Shown here piece by piece: positions 36,601 to 46,627 of a stretch of 64,000 nucleotides of DNA. Made by a program: the position numbers and the translations under genes. Source of the DNA: Orthonyx spaldingii (taxonomy: Eukaryota; Chordata; Aves; Passeriformes; Orthonychidae); contig VZTJ01003867.1 of NCBI GenBank assembly GCA_013397795.1, positions 632,124 through 696,123 of the forward strand, given 5' to 3'. Every line of letters begins with the position of its first letter. Within the stretch, counting starts at the first letter, position 1. A model generated the notes under the pieces. That model ran no database searches, was not told where the DNA came from, and saw only the letters and a list, made by a program, of their open reading frames with translations.

Positions 36601-39600
36601 TTCTGAGACAGTATCACCAAGCACAGGAACACCGGTGCCTGCCGTTACCGCTGGCACTGAGGTGGCTGCCTGGTTCAGCAGAAGCAAGATAAGAAGTCTG
36701 ACAATGCACAAGACCCTGGTGCATGGAACAGCAGCACACGATGGGAGAAACTGGAGACACACAAGCAACTGGGGCAGGGCCAGGTGAAAAGAGAAATGCT
36801 AGAAGAGAACATGCTTAGAAGAACCTGGGCAAGAAAACCAAGCAACCACAGTCCATCTATCCTCCAGCCTAGCCCCCATTTCACTTTTCTTTCATTTCCA
36901 TTTAACTTCCAAGACTAAGTCATGGGGCTCCAAGTCTGAAAACATCATTTTCAGCTCCATAAAAACCAAATCATCATTAACAGTCTAACACTAATTGCCT
37001 ACAGTCAAACATGACATGCTTTTGTTAACAATTCAGTGGTAGAGCTGCAAAACCTTACTTGCTATTTTTAAGTTATTGGAGCACAGAGCAGGATCTTATG
37101 CTGTGGTAACAAGGTCTCCTGCTCTAAATTTCTACAGTGAAGAGATTTGGGGCTCACAGGGCAAGGCTGCCCCACAACTCAACCATCAGCTGATGCAGCC
37201 TCCTCAGCTGGGCAGGGGACAGTGACACCGAGGATCACGCAGGGTGACATGTGCCAGCTCCATGTGCCTCCTCCTGCTGCCTCCCCAGGGATTAGGGACC
37301 CAGCTAAACCCTGTCGGCCTCTCCACCATGCAGGCAGCACAGAGCCAAGGGCACAGGTGACACCTCGAACAGCACTGTGTCTTTGAGATCTCTCTTTAGC
37401 ACCCAAGAGTTTGATCAAAACCAGTTGAACAGCACAAATGTTAGCAGGAAATTCAAGAACACAAAAGGACAATCAATATTAAGTTTGGTGTGCTGAAAAA
37501 CCACACCACAATGTCAAAATATTATCACATATGCAAAACAAATGCTTACTTTTTCCTATGTACTCATGGAGGAGTTGCCAGTGTTACATGTTAACCCTAC
37601 TAACCTGAACTTTGGGTTGGTTTCTCTCATTTCTAGCAATTCTTAATTAAAGCTAAGCCAAGTATCCAAGTTATAAACAAAAGGCATATGGCCTTCTGTA
37701 GCCTCTGCAGCGTGAAACCTTATGCTCCTTCACTGCTGTCTAGTTGTACAAGCATTCACTTTGATACTGAGAGAAACGTGATTACTATTGACAGGAAAGA
37801 AATCTCTAATCTTAAACTAGGTTTCTTTTAGTATTAGCCACACTGCACATAATGCACTGCAAATATTAAAGGTAGTCAGAAGCAATGACATCCTGAGAGC
37901 AGGCAGGTGGCATGATGCCAATTTTACATTCTTCTTGATTCCTCTTCCAATAGACACCAAGACACAGTGCCAAGAAAACAAAACATCAAGAAAAAGAAGG
38001 CAGGAAGATGAAATCCACAAAAATTGTGTGCAGGGCCCTCAGAGCCCTCCAGCTACTGAGGGCACAGACAATTAACAGCTCCTGAACAGATCACAGACAC
38101 AGGATGGAGGGAACAGTTTGTTAAGCTCATTATGAGCCACTGCTCTGCCTGATGCCCCTCAGAACACTCAGAAACATTTATTATTTTTTTTCATTTATTA
38201 TTATGGCTCCATCACACCATTACCAGTGTTCTCAAGCATAAAGCTACATCACTTCACTTTGCAACTGGCAGCTGACCAGGCTAAAGGAAAAGAAATTTTT
38301 AGCAGGTGCTTGTGTCACATCCCTCATTTCCAGGAAGAGAGCCCAACTGAGACACACACAGTGTCATCTCTGGTTGGGTCAGAAATCCAGGACCTGCAGA
38401 GAAGTCATGCTTTTTTTTCCAAATTAGAAAACAAATTTCATTATGCATTGGAAATGAAATGTTTTGATTGGTAAGGAGAAAACGTTACAGACTAAACTCC
38501 TCTGATCTATTTTCTGTGACTGAAGAACTGTGAAACTCAGGGAAAAAAAAGCCCATTGATATAAAACACATAATTCTATGAAATGGGCAAAATTTATTTA
38601 AATTGGTCAGTGTCCATTGATGCCTATGAGATCTTGAAAAGCAGTGTCTGTCAGCAGGTATGAACAGAACACAGGAAGCTTAAGAGACTCAGAAGATTAG
38701 ACTGCCCATTACCAGTTTCATGGTTCACAATCACTGCAATAGCTAAAATTATAGAACAACAAGCAATTAAGCAATTCTGGTTCTTTACTTTGAATCAAAA
38801 TGAATCCCCAACAAGTCTGCATGCAGGCAGGAGGGACATTGCTTGACTCTTTGCAGTTGTTTTAAGTGGCACCTTCTTTTGCAGAAAAAATTCACAGAAA
38901 ACCCTAAAGTGATGGGAATTAATTTACTGCCATGACAGCAATATTTTCCTTCAGAATCACTTGCTGTCTTGTTTCCTTTCCAGCACCCTGAATATCAAAA
39001 TTCTAACGCAATTGATATGAAAAAAATTAATTTGTTTCTTACACAGTCTTAAGTTCTCAAGGACACTATGCCTCCATTTCAGTTGGCTGTTCTTCTAAAC
39101 ATGAGACAGGAGATACCTCAGACACTTTTTCTTCTCTCAAATCACTTGGATGCAGCCTTCAGTCTGGTAACACACTGTTCATCATCTCCATTATTTTCAT
39201 TCCCTGAGCCTAACAAGATTTTCATGTTTTCAGAAAGTGCTGCTGGCACAACACTCCCCAGGCCTGTGGCTCCAGCCTGGGAAAGGCTGAACCCTGCCCA
39301 CCTCATTTTTGCTGCTAACCTTGCACCCCTCCTTCAGCCAGACAAATAATTCCTCATGTACTCTTTCCCCTGGGAAGACGTGCTAATGTGAGAAGCTGTG
39401 TCATGCTGGCACACTTGGCAGCCAGTGCACAAATCTCTAAGAAGTCCTTGTATTTAAATGGAAGTGGAAGCCTTTCACAGGGGTGCAGGCTGACATGGCC
39501 ACCTCCCCTCCTGTGCAGAAAATATTCCCTGAAATAATCCCTTGCCTTTATCTCAGGCAGTATTTTTAATGGCATGACAAGATCGTTTTTGAAGTAACAA

Positions 39601-42600
39601 CATAACTGCCTTACCCCCTCTTCTCCTCATTCTTTGGCTAGCAATCACTAGAAATTCTGATATCACCCATCCTTCATTGTACCTTAAGCCACTGCCTCTC
39701 TCAATATCACCTCAAATCCATCTGTACACATGCACCTGGCCAAACCAGACACAGAGGGCTCAGCACAACTGCCCTCCCAGAAAATTTCTGGGGGAAAAAC
39801 ACAATGGGCAGAAGAGGTGCTGCAGTTTGCAGCACAAGAGTTGTCAGAGCCTAAAGGTGCTGTGCCATGTGCTCATCTCTGATGGGAAGTCCGGTGAAAA
39901 CACACTCCTCATCACTCCAAGCTCAGAAGGGAGGAATTACCAGCCAGGAATGAACTACTGCTAAGTCTCAGGGGCAACTTGAGGGGCTCACACATGCCAG
40001 AAACATTTGTTTTCACCAACTTTTCTAGGGTGAGCTGCTATGGAAAAAAATTAAAGCATATCATAACACAGCAGCATTAATAACTGTCAAAACAAATGTA
40101 TGCTTAGGCTAAGTCAGTCTGAATTGAGCCAGTACTCACGAATATGTTCAGAATCTTTAATAAATACAGTAGCAGTTTCTTAAAGGACAATATGAGCTAA
40201 GTTTGAACTTGAAGAACATTTTCCATCCAGTTCATAAGACCTCATGGCTTCCTTACCAACTGGTTTCTGCTTGCCTGCATGCTTTGGCCCACTTGAGAGG
40301 TATGCACCTTAAGAGGGTTTTTTTTTTCCTTCCACAAGCACTGACCACTGTTTTGAATGCCAAGCTATTTCAACTTTTTAAACACAAAAACTAAGATGCA
40401 GTCAAAAGTATGACCTTTAAAAAACTAACTGTTCGTTGTACAAGTCCACGAAGAAAGAATGATTTTAGAAGTATGGACTGCAAAATTCACTGTTGTATAG
40501 GAAAGGGGAATTATAGATTGAGGGAGAAAGGTTTCATGCACTCTGTACATGGACATACATACCATGAACTGCCCTGTCATTAGAAAAATATGTTGCAGAA
40601 ATCAGATTCTTTCCTAAACACTGGGGTCTTTTTTCTGTATTGCCATTTTAGCAAGCAAGTATAAACACAGAGATTGAAACAGAATTTCAATCATTTCAGA
40701 CTTCTGAAAAACACCCCAGGAAAAAAACCAACAAGTCACCACTACAGAAGTATCAGAGGGAAAAATAAAAGAAAGAACAATAATAACACCAGTTTGAACA
40801 TGGGCTACTGATACAGCAAGAAAACTCTGTGTGTAAGGGGAAAGGCGAAAACTTCAAAAAGGGAAAACTTAGAAAAAAGCAACTAAAGAAGAGAGGACCT
40901 GTGGAAAAACCCCAGCTCTCTACACTCCCATCATAACTGCTGCCATCCAAACAAACCTCGGAACACTGAAATTCTGTAGGTGCACATATTTTCTGGCAGA
41001 CCTTTCCCCTTCTCTGCTACCAGTTCCTTAATGCTCTGACCCAGCCAGAGCACAGCTGCAGTTCTTTTTAATCATGGCTGCTGCCAGCTGTCTCCTAAGA
41101 CTGCCAAATGCTCAGGCCTCATTCAGGTTCCCCCAACTCTGCTCCATTTTTGGACAGAAAATGACTGAACTGAAATTCTTTCTCACAAAGTAAATAACTT
41201 ACACTCAAAAACTTTGCAGAGGAACAAAGATATTACTCTGGCCTAACCATTATCTTAAATGTCCGTGTCAGTGTCAAACACAAAACAGGAGTTTTAAAAC
41301 GATTTGGAAGGAATACCTTGATCAGTCCGGTGGTCAAAGGCAATTATGTAACAAACCTGCATTTGGGAAGTTGAAAACTCTAAAGACAGGGCTCCCCACC
41401 CACACAATCAGGATGCAGAGGCTTTGCACACAGAGCCACTGAGGTACCATCAGGACAGAATGTCAGAACAGTCTGGATGACTTAAACCATCTCCTTTCTC
41501 ACGGGCGTCCATTTTCTGCAATTTGCTCTCTGCTCTCTCTGCTTTTGCAGCCACCAACCACAACCTGATTCTGCATCCTGGGTCGAGAAGTAGTGGAGCA
41601 CAGTCATCCCTTTGCTCCTGCACTGCACAAGTTCTTCAGAAGAACTACACTTGCTGTTTTGGTTTGCTACCTACAAGTGCACTGGCCCCAAGTGAAAAAT
41701 GAGGGCATTAAGAACTACCTAGAAAAACAAAAGAATCAAATGGCAGTCAACAGACAAATGCTCCCTTTACAGCACCAAGAGCAAAACTACTGCCAGAACC
41801 AAACCTGTTTGAATATCAGTAACAAATGACAAGGTGAGGAATAGCTGTTTCCATTATTGCTCTAAATGTTAGGGGGAAAAAAAACCTAATAATTTGTTCT
41901 TTTAATCTTAAAGAGCCTCAAAGGTCACTGCCGACACAATAATCACAAAATCTGTACTTAGCATCACAACACAGCAGAAAGGGACACAATTCTTATGCTG
42001 TTCTGTAGCCTGGAAAGATATTTTAAGCCATTCGATTTCTCCACAGCAAGCAAAACACATTTTCACGAAATAAATTCATAGGCTCTAAACCAAACCAGAC
42101 TTAATCCATGCCCAATTAAAATACTTCTCCATTAATGCATGATTAATTACCTAATATTTTCACTTAGAAGTGATGCAGAAAAGGAATATTCTCTCGTAGT
42201 CCATAAGCAGGAACACAAGGTATGCAAAGATGAGGAACAGCCCTTGACCCAAGTGCCTTTTCTGATGAGGAGCATCAACCTTGGGCCAGACCCTCCAAAG
42301 GCCTAAGTTACAGAGCTCAGCACACAAAAGCAAAGCCAGCAGATATCACAGCATCCAGAGTCAAAATGCAAACTCACCCTACAATGCCAGAAGTATTTCC
42401 ATCAACTGGAACAGCCCCAGGCAAACCAGCTATCCAAAGGGAAACACACTGATACAATAATACAACTCTGAAATGCCACACCAACTCTTAAATTCATCAA
42501 GCTTGGACGCTAATTTTCATCTGAAGAATTGGACTACATTAATTTCAACCTACCAGCTAACAAATATTCTAAAAGAGCAAACTTACAAAATTTGCTCTGC

Positions 42601-45600
42601 AAGGCCACGTTTTTATACCAAGGCTTGTGTGCAGATAAACAGCGTGAAATTCTGTTTGGGTTTGTGACTTACAGAATAAGTTTAACTGTTAAAAAAAAAA
42701 TATCCCACCAAACTGTTTCAAAAATCCAAATATTGCTCTGAGGTTTTCACCTTAGCCTACTGTAAGACTTTCTCATAAAAACCTAATTTTCTAAGTAGTT
42801 GATTTTTGCTTTATATGAATTATCAGTGTGATATTTTTCTGACAAAACTCACTTTCCAGCTACCAAGTTCTCCCCACTTTCACAAAGATGACCTAACAGT
42901 AACTGTTAACACTGAACAGTCTTTCATTTTTTCAAATTTACCTAAACTCCTATCTGTAAATTACCTGCTACATATAAGGATTACTCACAGACACTCTTCA
43001 GACAGTATTAAGTCTTGATCAAGCAACATTAGGGTAAGATTATGAGAAGCTTTCCACATTAAGAGCTTCTCAAAGCCTCTAAAATGAGATTGTTACAAGC
43101 ACTAGCTGAAGGCTATTAAAAAAAAAAAAAAAGTCAGTAAGTTCTACCATTTTAAACAAGATACAAATCCACAACTGTGTTACATGGCTGCACGATACTA
43201 AAACAAACCCCCAAATCAACTGCTTTCTAATACCAAACATCAGCTAAAATTAACTAACATTGCACCACCTTCATTTTAATGCCCAAAGAAATGGCACCGA
43301 GGCAGGACAACACAACTGGAGCAGAATGAACTGCACCTCTCCGTTTGTGCAGAACCATGGTAAGGCACATTTTTCAACTCAGTCTAATTGTTAGCATTAT
43401 CCCACCTAGGATAAGAATTGAGATATAAGAATAGCTCATGCTCTCTGCAAGACCTGAGACCTTCATTCATGCACTGTGTGGGCACTGTGAGGACGAGGAC
43501 CAGCAAACTGCACTTCAACACAAGTTAACAAGCACTTCCTTCAGCATCAGCACCAACACAGCCTGGTTTCCCACACCCAGAGAGCCAGTGCTGTGTGTGG
43601 GTTAAGGCTGAGCTCACACTGCAGCCTTCCCTACGCTGGCAATATTGGAATATTAATGTTCTTCTACCTGCCTGCTTCCCCTCCCAACCCCCAGCCCTTT
43701 CTTTCCTCATCAATCCTCAAGGATCCATAAACCCTTTGGACAAATCTCGTTGAGCCTGGTGGAGTTCAAGAGTCACCAGGAAGAGGAAAATTATTATGGG
43801 GAGGGTGAGGACATGGAAGCAGTTGAGGTACATACACTGTTTCACTCCTCCCAGTCCCTTCTTCCTCCAGAGCCCTACCCCAAATCAATCAATTCACTCC
43901 CTGCAGTTCTGAAAGAACCTCCCCACCAAACTTTACTCAACAGTCACTACAACAAAGAAGCCTTTGAAGTCCCTACATTTACACTGGCTGACTATATCAC
44001 TATCTCTAATTGCTCAGTGTGCTGAGCAACGTCCTCAGAGACAACTTTTATTTATTTTGGATCAGTTTACACACAAGCATAACAACAGCTTAAACCATCC
44101 AAGTTCTATTTACACTAACTGACAAAAAGAAACACTGTCACCAAGACTGCAGTCTTTAAACAAGGGTAAGGAAACCAAAGGCCCTTCTAGGATGTTCTGC
44201 AAATATTCGTTCTCAGCTGAATTTCATTTCTGGAGAAAGATATGAAACGGGTTTTTATCTTCATTTGACTGGGTGTCAACAGAATGTAACAGACTCTGAA
44301 AGAACAGAACCATCAGATCAAAATCCACCTTGTCCTTCACTGCTTCTGGCTGAACTGCAATCAGTAACAGATACTTCAGGGAACCTTGAAGGAACAGAAG
44401 TCCTTCAGTGAACTGTTGTTTAAGTAACCTCCCCCTCTGCATCCAGAGCACCACCACACTCAAAAGCTGGGTGGACTTATCCACCAAGATTCATCAGCTT
44501 CCTCCTGTTCAGAGCTGTGTATTTATGACACACACAGTATTGTCTAGCAAGGAGGTCTAGAATTTAAATAAGCATAAAATCAGCGAGTTTTTCAGTGCGA
44601 AATATTTTATAATTTTCCACAGGACTGGAACCCAGGAAGCACCAATGCAACTGCTGAAGTCTGTTCCTCTTGGCCTTTCATACATTATGAATTTTCAGAT
44701 CTCTACCACATTTTCTCCCCTCCCCACAGCTCTCTCACTTTCTTTTCCAACCTGAAAAATATTGTTCTGACAAAGGTTGTCTACAAGGAAACCATTTCAC
44801 TGTAAAACCTGTTCTACTACAAACTCTCATTAACAACCAAGGAAGCTCATTACTGTTTCTTCTCCTTACAAATACTGGAGGATGAACTTATTCCATTTCT
44901 TATGAAAACTATATTCAAACTTAAAAAAAATCTGTAAATTTGATTTCCAGACTGCAGATGAATCAGAGACAGCTGCTGAAAATCATACCAAAACATGAAA
45001 TATTTTAGCAGCAAAAATAAGAGCAAGATCAAAAGACAACCACACATCCCACCAATGTCTGTCAAACTGCAGTTCAAATCAGCAATTCCTGGGTTTTCTT
45101 GAATTAGATCCCTAACATATATATTACAGATAACTGAACTGTGCCTATCTTCTACTGTTCCGTATCTTCTTGTTTTCTGCTTTACAACTGAACAAGTCCA
45201 CTCAAATTTCTGATCCTCGGGTTTGCTGTGTCTGAGAAATGAAAGTTATGTAAGTTCTTCTCATTAAAATTGATTTTGATAACCCAGAGCAAGTCAGTAG
45301 GTGTCATCTTCATCCAGGTTCAGCTAATGTGATCGTCTACCCAATTAGAGAAGCTGTGGTTTAATCAGCCCATTATACAAAAACCTCCCATGAGATATAA
45401 CAACATCTGATCTTTCCCAAGAACAACCTGAAGAAAATCACAGTGATGTTCAGCTCCATGGGCCCTGTGAACTCCCACTTGAAAAGTATTAAGATATCTT
45501 ACAAACTCCTCAGAGCCCAAAAACACCTCCACAAGGAACTCTGGCAGAATTCCGTTTCACAGGTCTGAAGTTTATGTACACGCTGATATAGCTGTGCTAA

Positions 45601-46605
45601 TTACAAACAAAAAATGTTTGTGCAGCTGAAGTTCAGAAAACTACTTTTTTCACCCAAATAATGAAAAAAAGCATGGTCTAAGCTGGGGCTGCACCTTCAT
45701 GGCAGTAAACACATACCCACACCAAATTAAAGCATTCTATTACCTCTAACTCATCACTACTCAAAATGAATGTTTAAAAACCACAAAGGCACTCAGCAAT
45801 TTTAGAAAAGGAATATTATTACTCCATTTGATGGAATAACTGAACTTAGTGGACTAACACAGTGCCCTGAATCTAAAGCACTGTACCTCAACCTGCAGAC
45901 ACGTGGATTGCAGTGCCAAAGACCAGCGTGTAAAATGCAGAATGACTCTTGGTGCTTTTAGTTGAACAGAGTATCCTCTACCACTGCTTACAATTAAGAA
46001 CTGCCCCACAGTTTTATTAGAACACTTGAAAACACAAAGTCTAAAGAGAGACAAGCAAAAATGAGAGGAACACAGGAGTATCTGGACAGTTGAGAGAAAA
46101 TACCTGCAGTTATAAGCTTAGCACTGCTGCCCTTGCATTCTCCATCTTCCACACTTTTGCTTGTGCTCTTTTCTTTCAAGAGAGGAACAGTATTGTCAAA
46201 AGCCATGCACTTGCTGGATGCAACATTTTCTCCACTGTCTGGCTGATTAATTCTGCTGTTTGCTTCAAGTAGAGGAGTGAAGTCCTCAGACTGAGCAGCT
46301 TCACCAGGTTCCAGCTGAGAGGAGCTTTTAGCCTGTGACACATTCTTTGAAGACACAGGAAGAGATTCTTCATCACTGTCAAATCCAAATGGATCCTCTG
46401 TTACCTCGTCTTCAACTTTGGGTTTCTTAGGAACTTCAGAAATATCTGGTTTGACACTGGGCCTCTTCTGTCCTAGTTTGGCCATGAAGGTGGTTTCTCC
46501 CCATTTGGTACTGAGGGTGGTCCGTTTGTTGGAAAACACTTCATCAAACTTGGAACTGCCGTTTCCCCCTTTCCGGCTGTAGGTCTTTCCAAATCGGGAT
46601 GTCAT
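531..46605 (-). CDS. WAPL: WAPL, cohesin release factor (10 coding exons, 3' part missing)
   Basis: Spliced gene read from right to left. Ten exons join in phase into about 868 residues that I recognise as vertebrate WAPL. WAPL is a nuclear protein that binds PDS5 and cohesin and opens the SMC3-RAD21 gate, removing cohesin from chromosome arms in prophase and limiting loop size in interphase. Visible landmarks: Y9-S10-R11 (YSR motif, known to bind PDS5), FGF motifs at residues 73-75, 433-435 and 461-463, an acidic Ser/Glu/Asp-rich tract after the third FGF, a Lys-rich linker, and from about residue 640 the conserved helical-repeat WAPL domain. The mammalian protein is about 1190 residues, so roughly 320 C-terminal residues lie beyond the left edge. 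Introns are GT-AG throughout. No frameshift or stop was found, so the gene looks intact and functional. The start is the ATG at 46605, which gives the conserved beginning MTSRFGKTYSRKGG. Confidence 0.96.
633..1614 (-). other. WAPL intron 10
   Basis: 982 bases with donor GTATGG and acceptor TTTAG. AT-rich. I see no gene, repeat copy or RNA structure in it. Confidence 0.85.
1615..1726 (-). CDS. WAPL: WAPL exon 10 (residues 798-834)
   Basis: 112 bases. Acceptor CCTCACTCTTGCAG before 1726 and donor GTATGG after 1615. It enters in phase 0 and leaves one base (G) of a valine codon. It encodes [20 protein letters not shown] and then FKEELRLLGGLDHIVDK, helices of the WAPL domain that match mammalian WAPL. 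Exon 11 supplies the other two bases of Val835. Confidence 0.95.
1727..4892 (-). other. WAPL intron 9
   Basis: About 3.2 kb with donor GTGGGT and acceptor TTGCAG. It contains only short open frames on both strands, with no recognisable protein. I see no transposon end or tandem repeat. Confidence 0.85.
4893..5120 (-). CDS. WAPL: WAPL exon 9 (residues 722-797)
   Basis: 228 bases, 76 codons, phase 0 at both ends. It encodes NLSLCTAALMYILSRDRLN and on through the ELEQDASSAKLLNEKD segment to LDLENIT, a run of helices of the WAPL domain with essentially no difference from mammals as remembered. The acceptor is CTCCCAACCCAAG, with the less usual A at position -3 but a long pyrimidine tract. The donor is GTGGGTAAC. 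I chose the GT at 4892 rather than the GTAACA four bases further on, because only the former joins exon 10 in frame (ENIT-TGHLAM). The open frame runs on for about 95 codons into the intron, without meaning. Confidence 0.95.
5121..10179 (-). other. WAPL intron 8
   Basis: About 5.1 kb with donor GTATGG and the atypical acceptor CCCAAG. The overlapping short frames near 7.0-7.6 kb on both strands follow a mildly GC-rich stretch and match nothing I know. No repeat family is recognised. Confidence 0.85.
10180..10291 (-). CDS. WAPL: WAPL exon 8 (residues 684-721)
   Basis: 112 bases. Acceptor TTTCCCCAG before 10291 and donor GTATGG after 10180. It completes Ser684 and ends on a codon boundary with QHHQ. 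It encodes [20 protein letters not shown], then GMVAMVFKTLDDSQHHQ, which is the same as my recollection of the mammalian sequence. The exon is clearly richer in G, C and CpG than its neighbours (codons such as GCG, GCC, CGC, CAC), although the introns on both sides are AT-rich. Confidence 0.95.
10292..12302 (-). other. WAPL intron 7
   Basis: About 2.0 kb, strongly AT-rich. It holds a 14-base A run at 10571-10584 and nothing else that I can support. Confidence 0.85.
12303..12439 (-). CDS. WAPL: WAPL exon 7, start of the WAPL domain (residues 639-683)
   Basis: 137 bases, entering in phase 0 and leaving two bases (AG) of a serine codon. Acceptor GTCTTTTCCAG before 12439 and donor GTAAGA after 12303. 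It encodes [20 protein letters not shown] and on to GLKSNQPLNTRCL, nearly identical to mammalian WAPL. This begins the C-terminal WAPL domain, an alpha-helical HEAT-like repeat fold that is conserved from yeast to man and engages the cohesin core. Only 249 bases separate it from exon 6, the shortest intron of the visible gene. Confidence 0.95.
12440..12688 (-). other. WAPL intron 6
   Basis: 249 bases with donor GTAAGTATT and acceptor TTTTCCAG. AT-rich, with no internal feature. Confidence 0.9.
12689..12841 (-). CDS. WAPL: WAPL exon 6 (residues 588-638)
   Basis: 153 bases, 51 codons, phase 0 at both ends. The acceptor is CTTTCTTATTAATAG before 12841 and the donor GTAAGTATT after 12689. It encodes VRLSSKE, then DDGVFKAPAPPPKVIKTVT and the start of the conserved core, ITALKCR-like IVTALKCRKEDKE. 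The exon opens with GTAAGG directly after the acceptor AG, a donor-like sequence discussed in the findings. Because its length is a multiple of three, skipping it would keep the reading frame. Confidence 0.94.
12842..15841 (-). other. WAPL intron 5
   Basis: 3.0 kb with donor GTAAGTAAA and acceptor TTATTAATAG. It holds a 15-base A run at 14976-14990 followed by an A-rich, purine-rich tail to about 15050. The short frames here are low-complexity (Lys-rich or Phe-rich) and not genes. Confidence 0.85.
14976..15050 (+). repeat. A-rich tract
   Basis: Fifteen A residues followed by about 60 bases made mostly of A with scattered C and G. It could be the tail of an old retroposed copy, but the bases before it match no element I know, so only the simple repeat is called. 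Confidence 0.6.
15842..15937 (-). CDS. WAPL: WAPL exon 5 (residues 556-587)
   Basis: 96 bases in phase 0 at both ends. Acceptor TTTCATCTTCTAG before 15937 and donor GTAAGTAAA after 15842. It encodes SPTKAVYNARHWN followed by a proline-rich stretch ending TPSVP. The first half is identical to the mammalian protein as I recall it, and the proline-rich half is variable. The exon is too short to stand out as an open frame by length. It was found from the protein match and the splice sites. Confidence 0.93.
22667..22694. repeat. Perfect 10-bp inverted repeat with 8-base loop
   Basis: TCCATGAGGA at 22667-22676 and its exact complement TCCTCATGGA at 22685-22694 are separated by AACTGACC. Outside the perfect arms, T and A runs allow four more pairs with two mismatches. 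The stem could form in RNA from either strand. It is short for a microRNA precursor and may be chance. Confidence 0.6.
23108..23165. other. CpG-dense patch inside intron 4
   Basis: About nine CpG dinucleotides fall within roughly 50 bases (CAAAGCGCTGCGCGTAATCC, then CGCCAACGCCGCCG) in otherwise CpG-poor intronic DNA. It contains ATCCCGCCAA, close to an E2F-type site. Function is unknown. It may be an internal regulatory element or a fragment of an inserted sequence. Confidence 0.4.
27595..27612 (+). repeat. Poly-A run (18 bases)
   Basis: Eighteen A residues in a row, the longest homopolymer I noticed in the window. No recognisable retroposed element precedes it. Confidence 0.85.
28732..28847 (-). 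CDS. WAPL: WAPL exon 4 (residues 517-555)
   Basis: 116 bases. Acceptor TTTGCCTTTAACAG before 28847 and donor GTGAGTAAT after 28732. It completes the split Asp codon of exon 3 and ends on a codon boundary. It encodes an acidic start (DLEFSEDASG) and then the Lys-rich segment NKQGDKSKENTRKIFSGPKR, which matches mammalian WAPL as I remember it. The region lies in the unstructured half of the protein between the FGF motifs and the WAPL domain. Such strong conservation in a linker suggests a binding or modification site, but I cannot name one. Confidence 0.93.
33978..33997. repeat. GT/CA inverted simple repeat
   Basis: TGTGTGTG at 33978-33985 and CACACACA at 33990-33997 form an eight-base hairpin with a four-base loop. 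It is a short alternating purine-pyrimidine microsatellite. Confidence 0.6.
34456..34498 (+). repeat. Two-copy tandem duplication, 24-base period
   Basis: The 19-mer TTTAACTGTTAGATTTCCA occurs at 34456-34474 and again, unchanged, at 34480-34498, with five bases between. It lies about 110 bases inside intron 3, just after exon 3. The perfect identity suggests a recent duplication. Confidence 0.85.
34607..35653 (-). CDS. WAPL: WAPL exon 3, large exon with FGF motifs 2 and 3 (residues 168-516)
   Basis: Acceptor TTTTCTTGTAG before 35653 and donor GTCAGT after 34607. The length of 1047 bases is a multiple of three, so phase 1 is kept. The first 110 residues or so are acidic and poorly conserved. 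Then comes a strongly conserved block from about NCRTYCR through [20 protein letters not shown] and RLRKKAD to KDVKLEFFGFDD. FGF motif 2 is at residues 433-435 (bases 34859-34851) and FGF motif 3 at 461-463 (bases 34775-34767), followed by the acidic stretch SESEDEDEE and a Lys/Ser-rich tail. The FGF motifs are known cohesin/PDS5-binding elements. The sequence reads MERMDEF where I recall MERSMDEF in mammals, a one-residue difference. Confidence 0.96.
35654..46103 (-). other. WAPL intron 2
   Basis: About 10.4 kb with donor GTATTTTC and acceptor TTTTCTTGTAG. It contains a 12-base CA run at 36536-36547 and a 15-base A run at 43118-43132. Short frames throughout have no recognisable protein, and I see no transposon or RNA gene. 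Confidence 0.85.
43118..43132 (+). repeat. Poly-A run (15 bases)
   Basis: Fifteen A residues in intron 2, with no recognisable element attached. Confidence 0.8.
46104..46605 (-). CDS. WAPL: WAPL exon 2, first coding exon (residues 1-167)
   Basis: This exon carries the start codon at 46605-46603. The exon itself begins at 46627, after an acceptor reading CCTTCCCAACAG, so it has 22 bases of 5' UTR. It ends at 46104 with the donor GTATTT, in phase 1. It encodes the N-terminal tail: the YSR motif (bases 46581-46573), a basic serine-rich stretch, and the first FGF motif at residues 73-75 (bases 46389-46381) inside DPFGFDSDEE. YSR and FGF motifs of human WAPL are known contacts for PDS5 and the STAG-RAD21 module. 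The first 49 residues match my memory of the mammalian protein almost exactly. The part after residue 85 is acidic, probably disordered, and much more divergent. Confidence 0.96.
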
Positions 46606-46627
46606 TTTGGCTCCTGTTTCATATTCT
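46606..46627 (-). other. WAPL: WAPL 5' UTR segment in exon 2
   Basis: Twenty-two bases between the acceptor CAACAG and the start codon, reading AGAATATGAAACAGGAGCCAA followed by A before the ATG. The upstream ATG in GAATATGAAACAG is out of frame: it opens a very short frame overlapping the true start region. The AAA before the true ATG gives A at -3, a good initiation context. Confidence 0.8.
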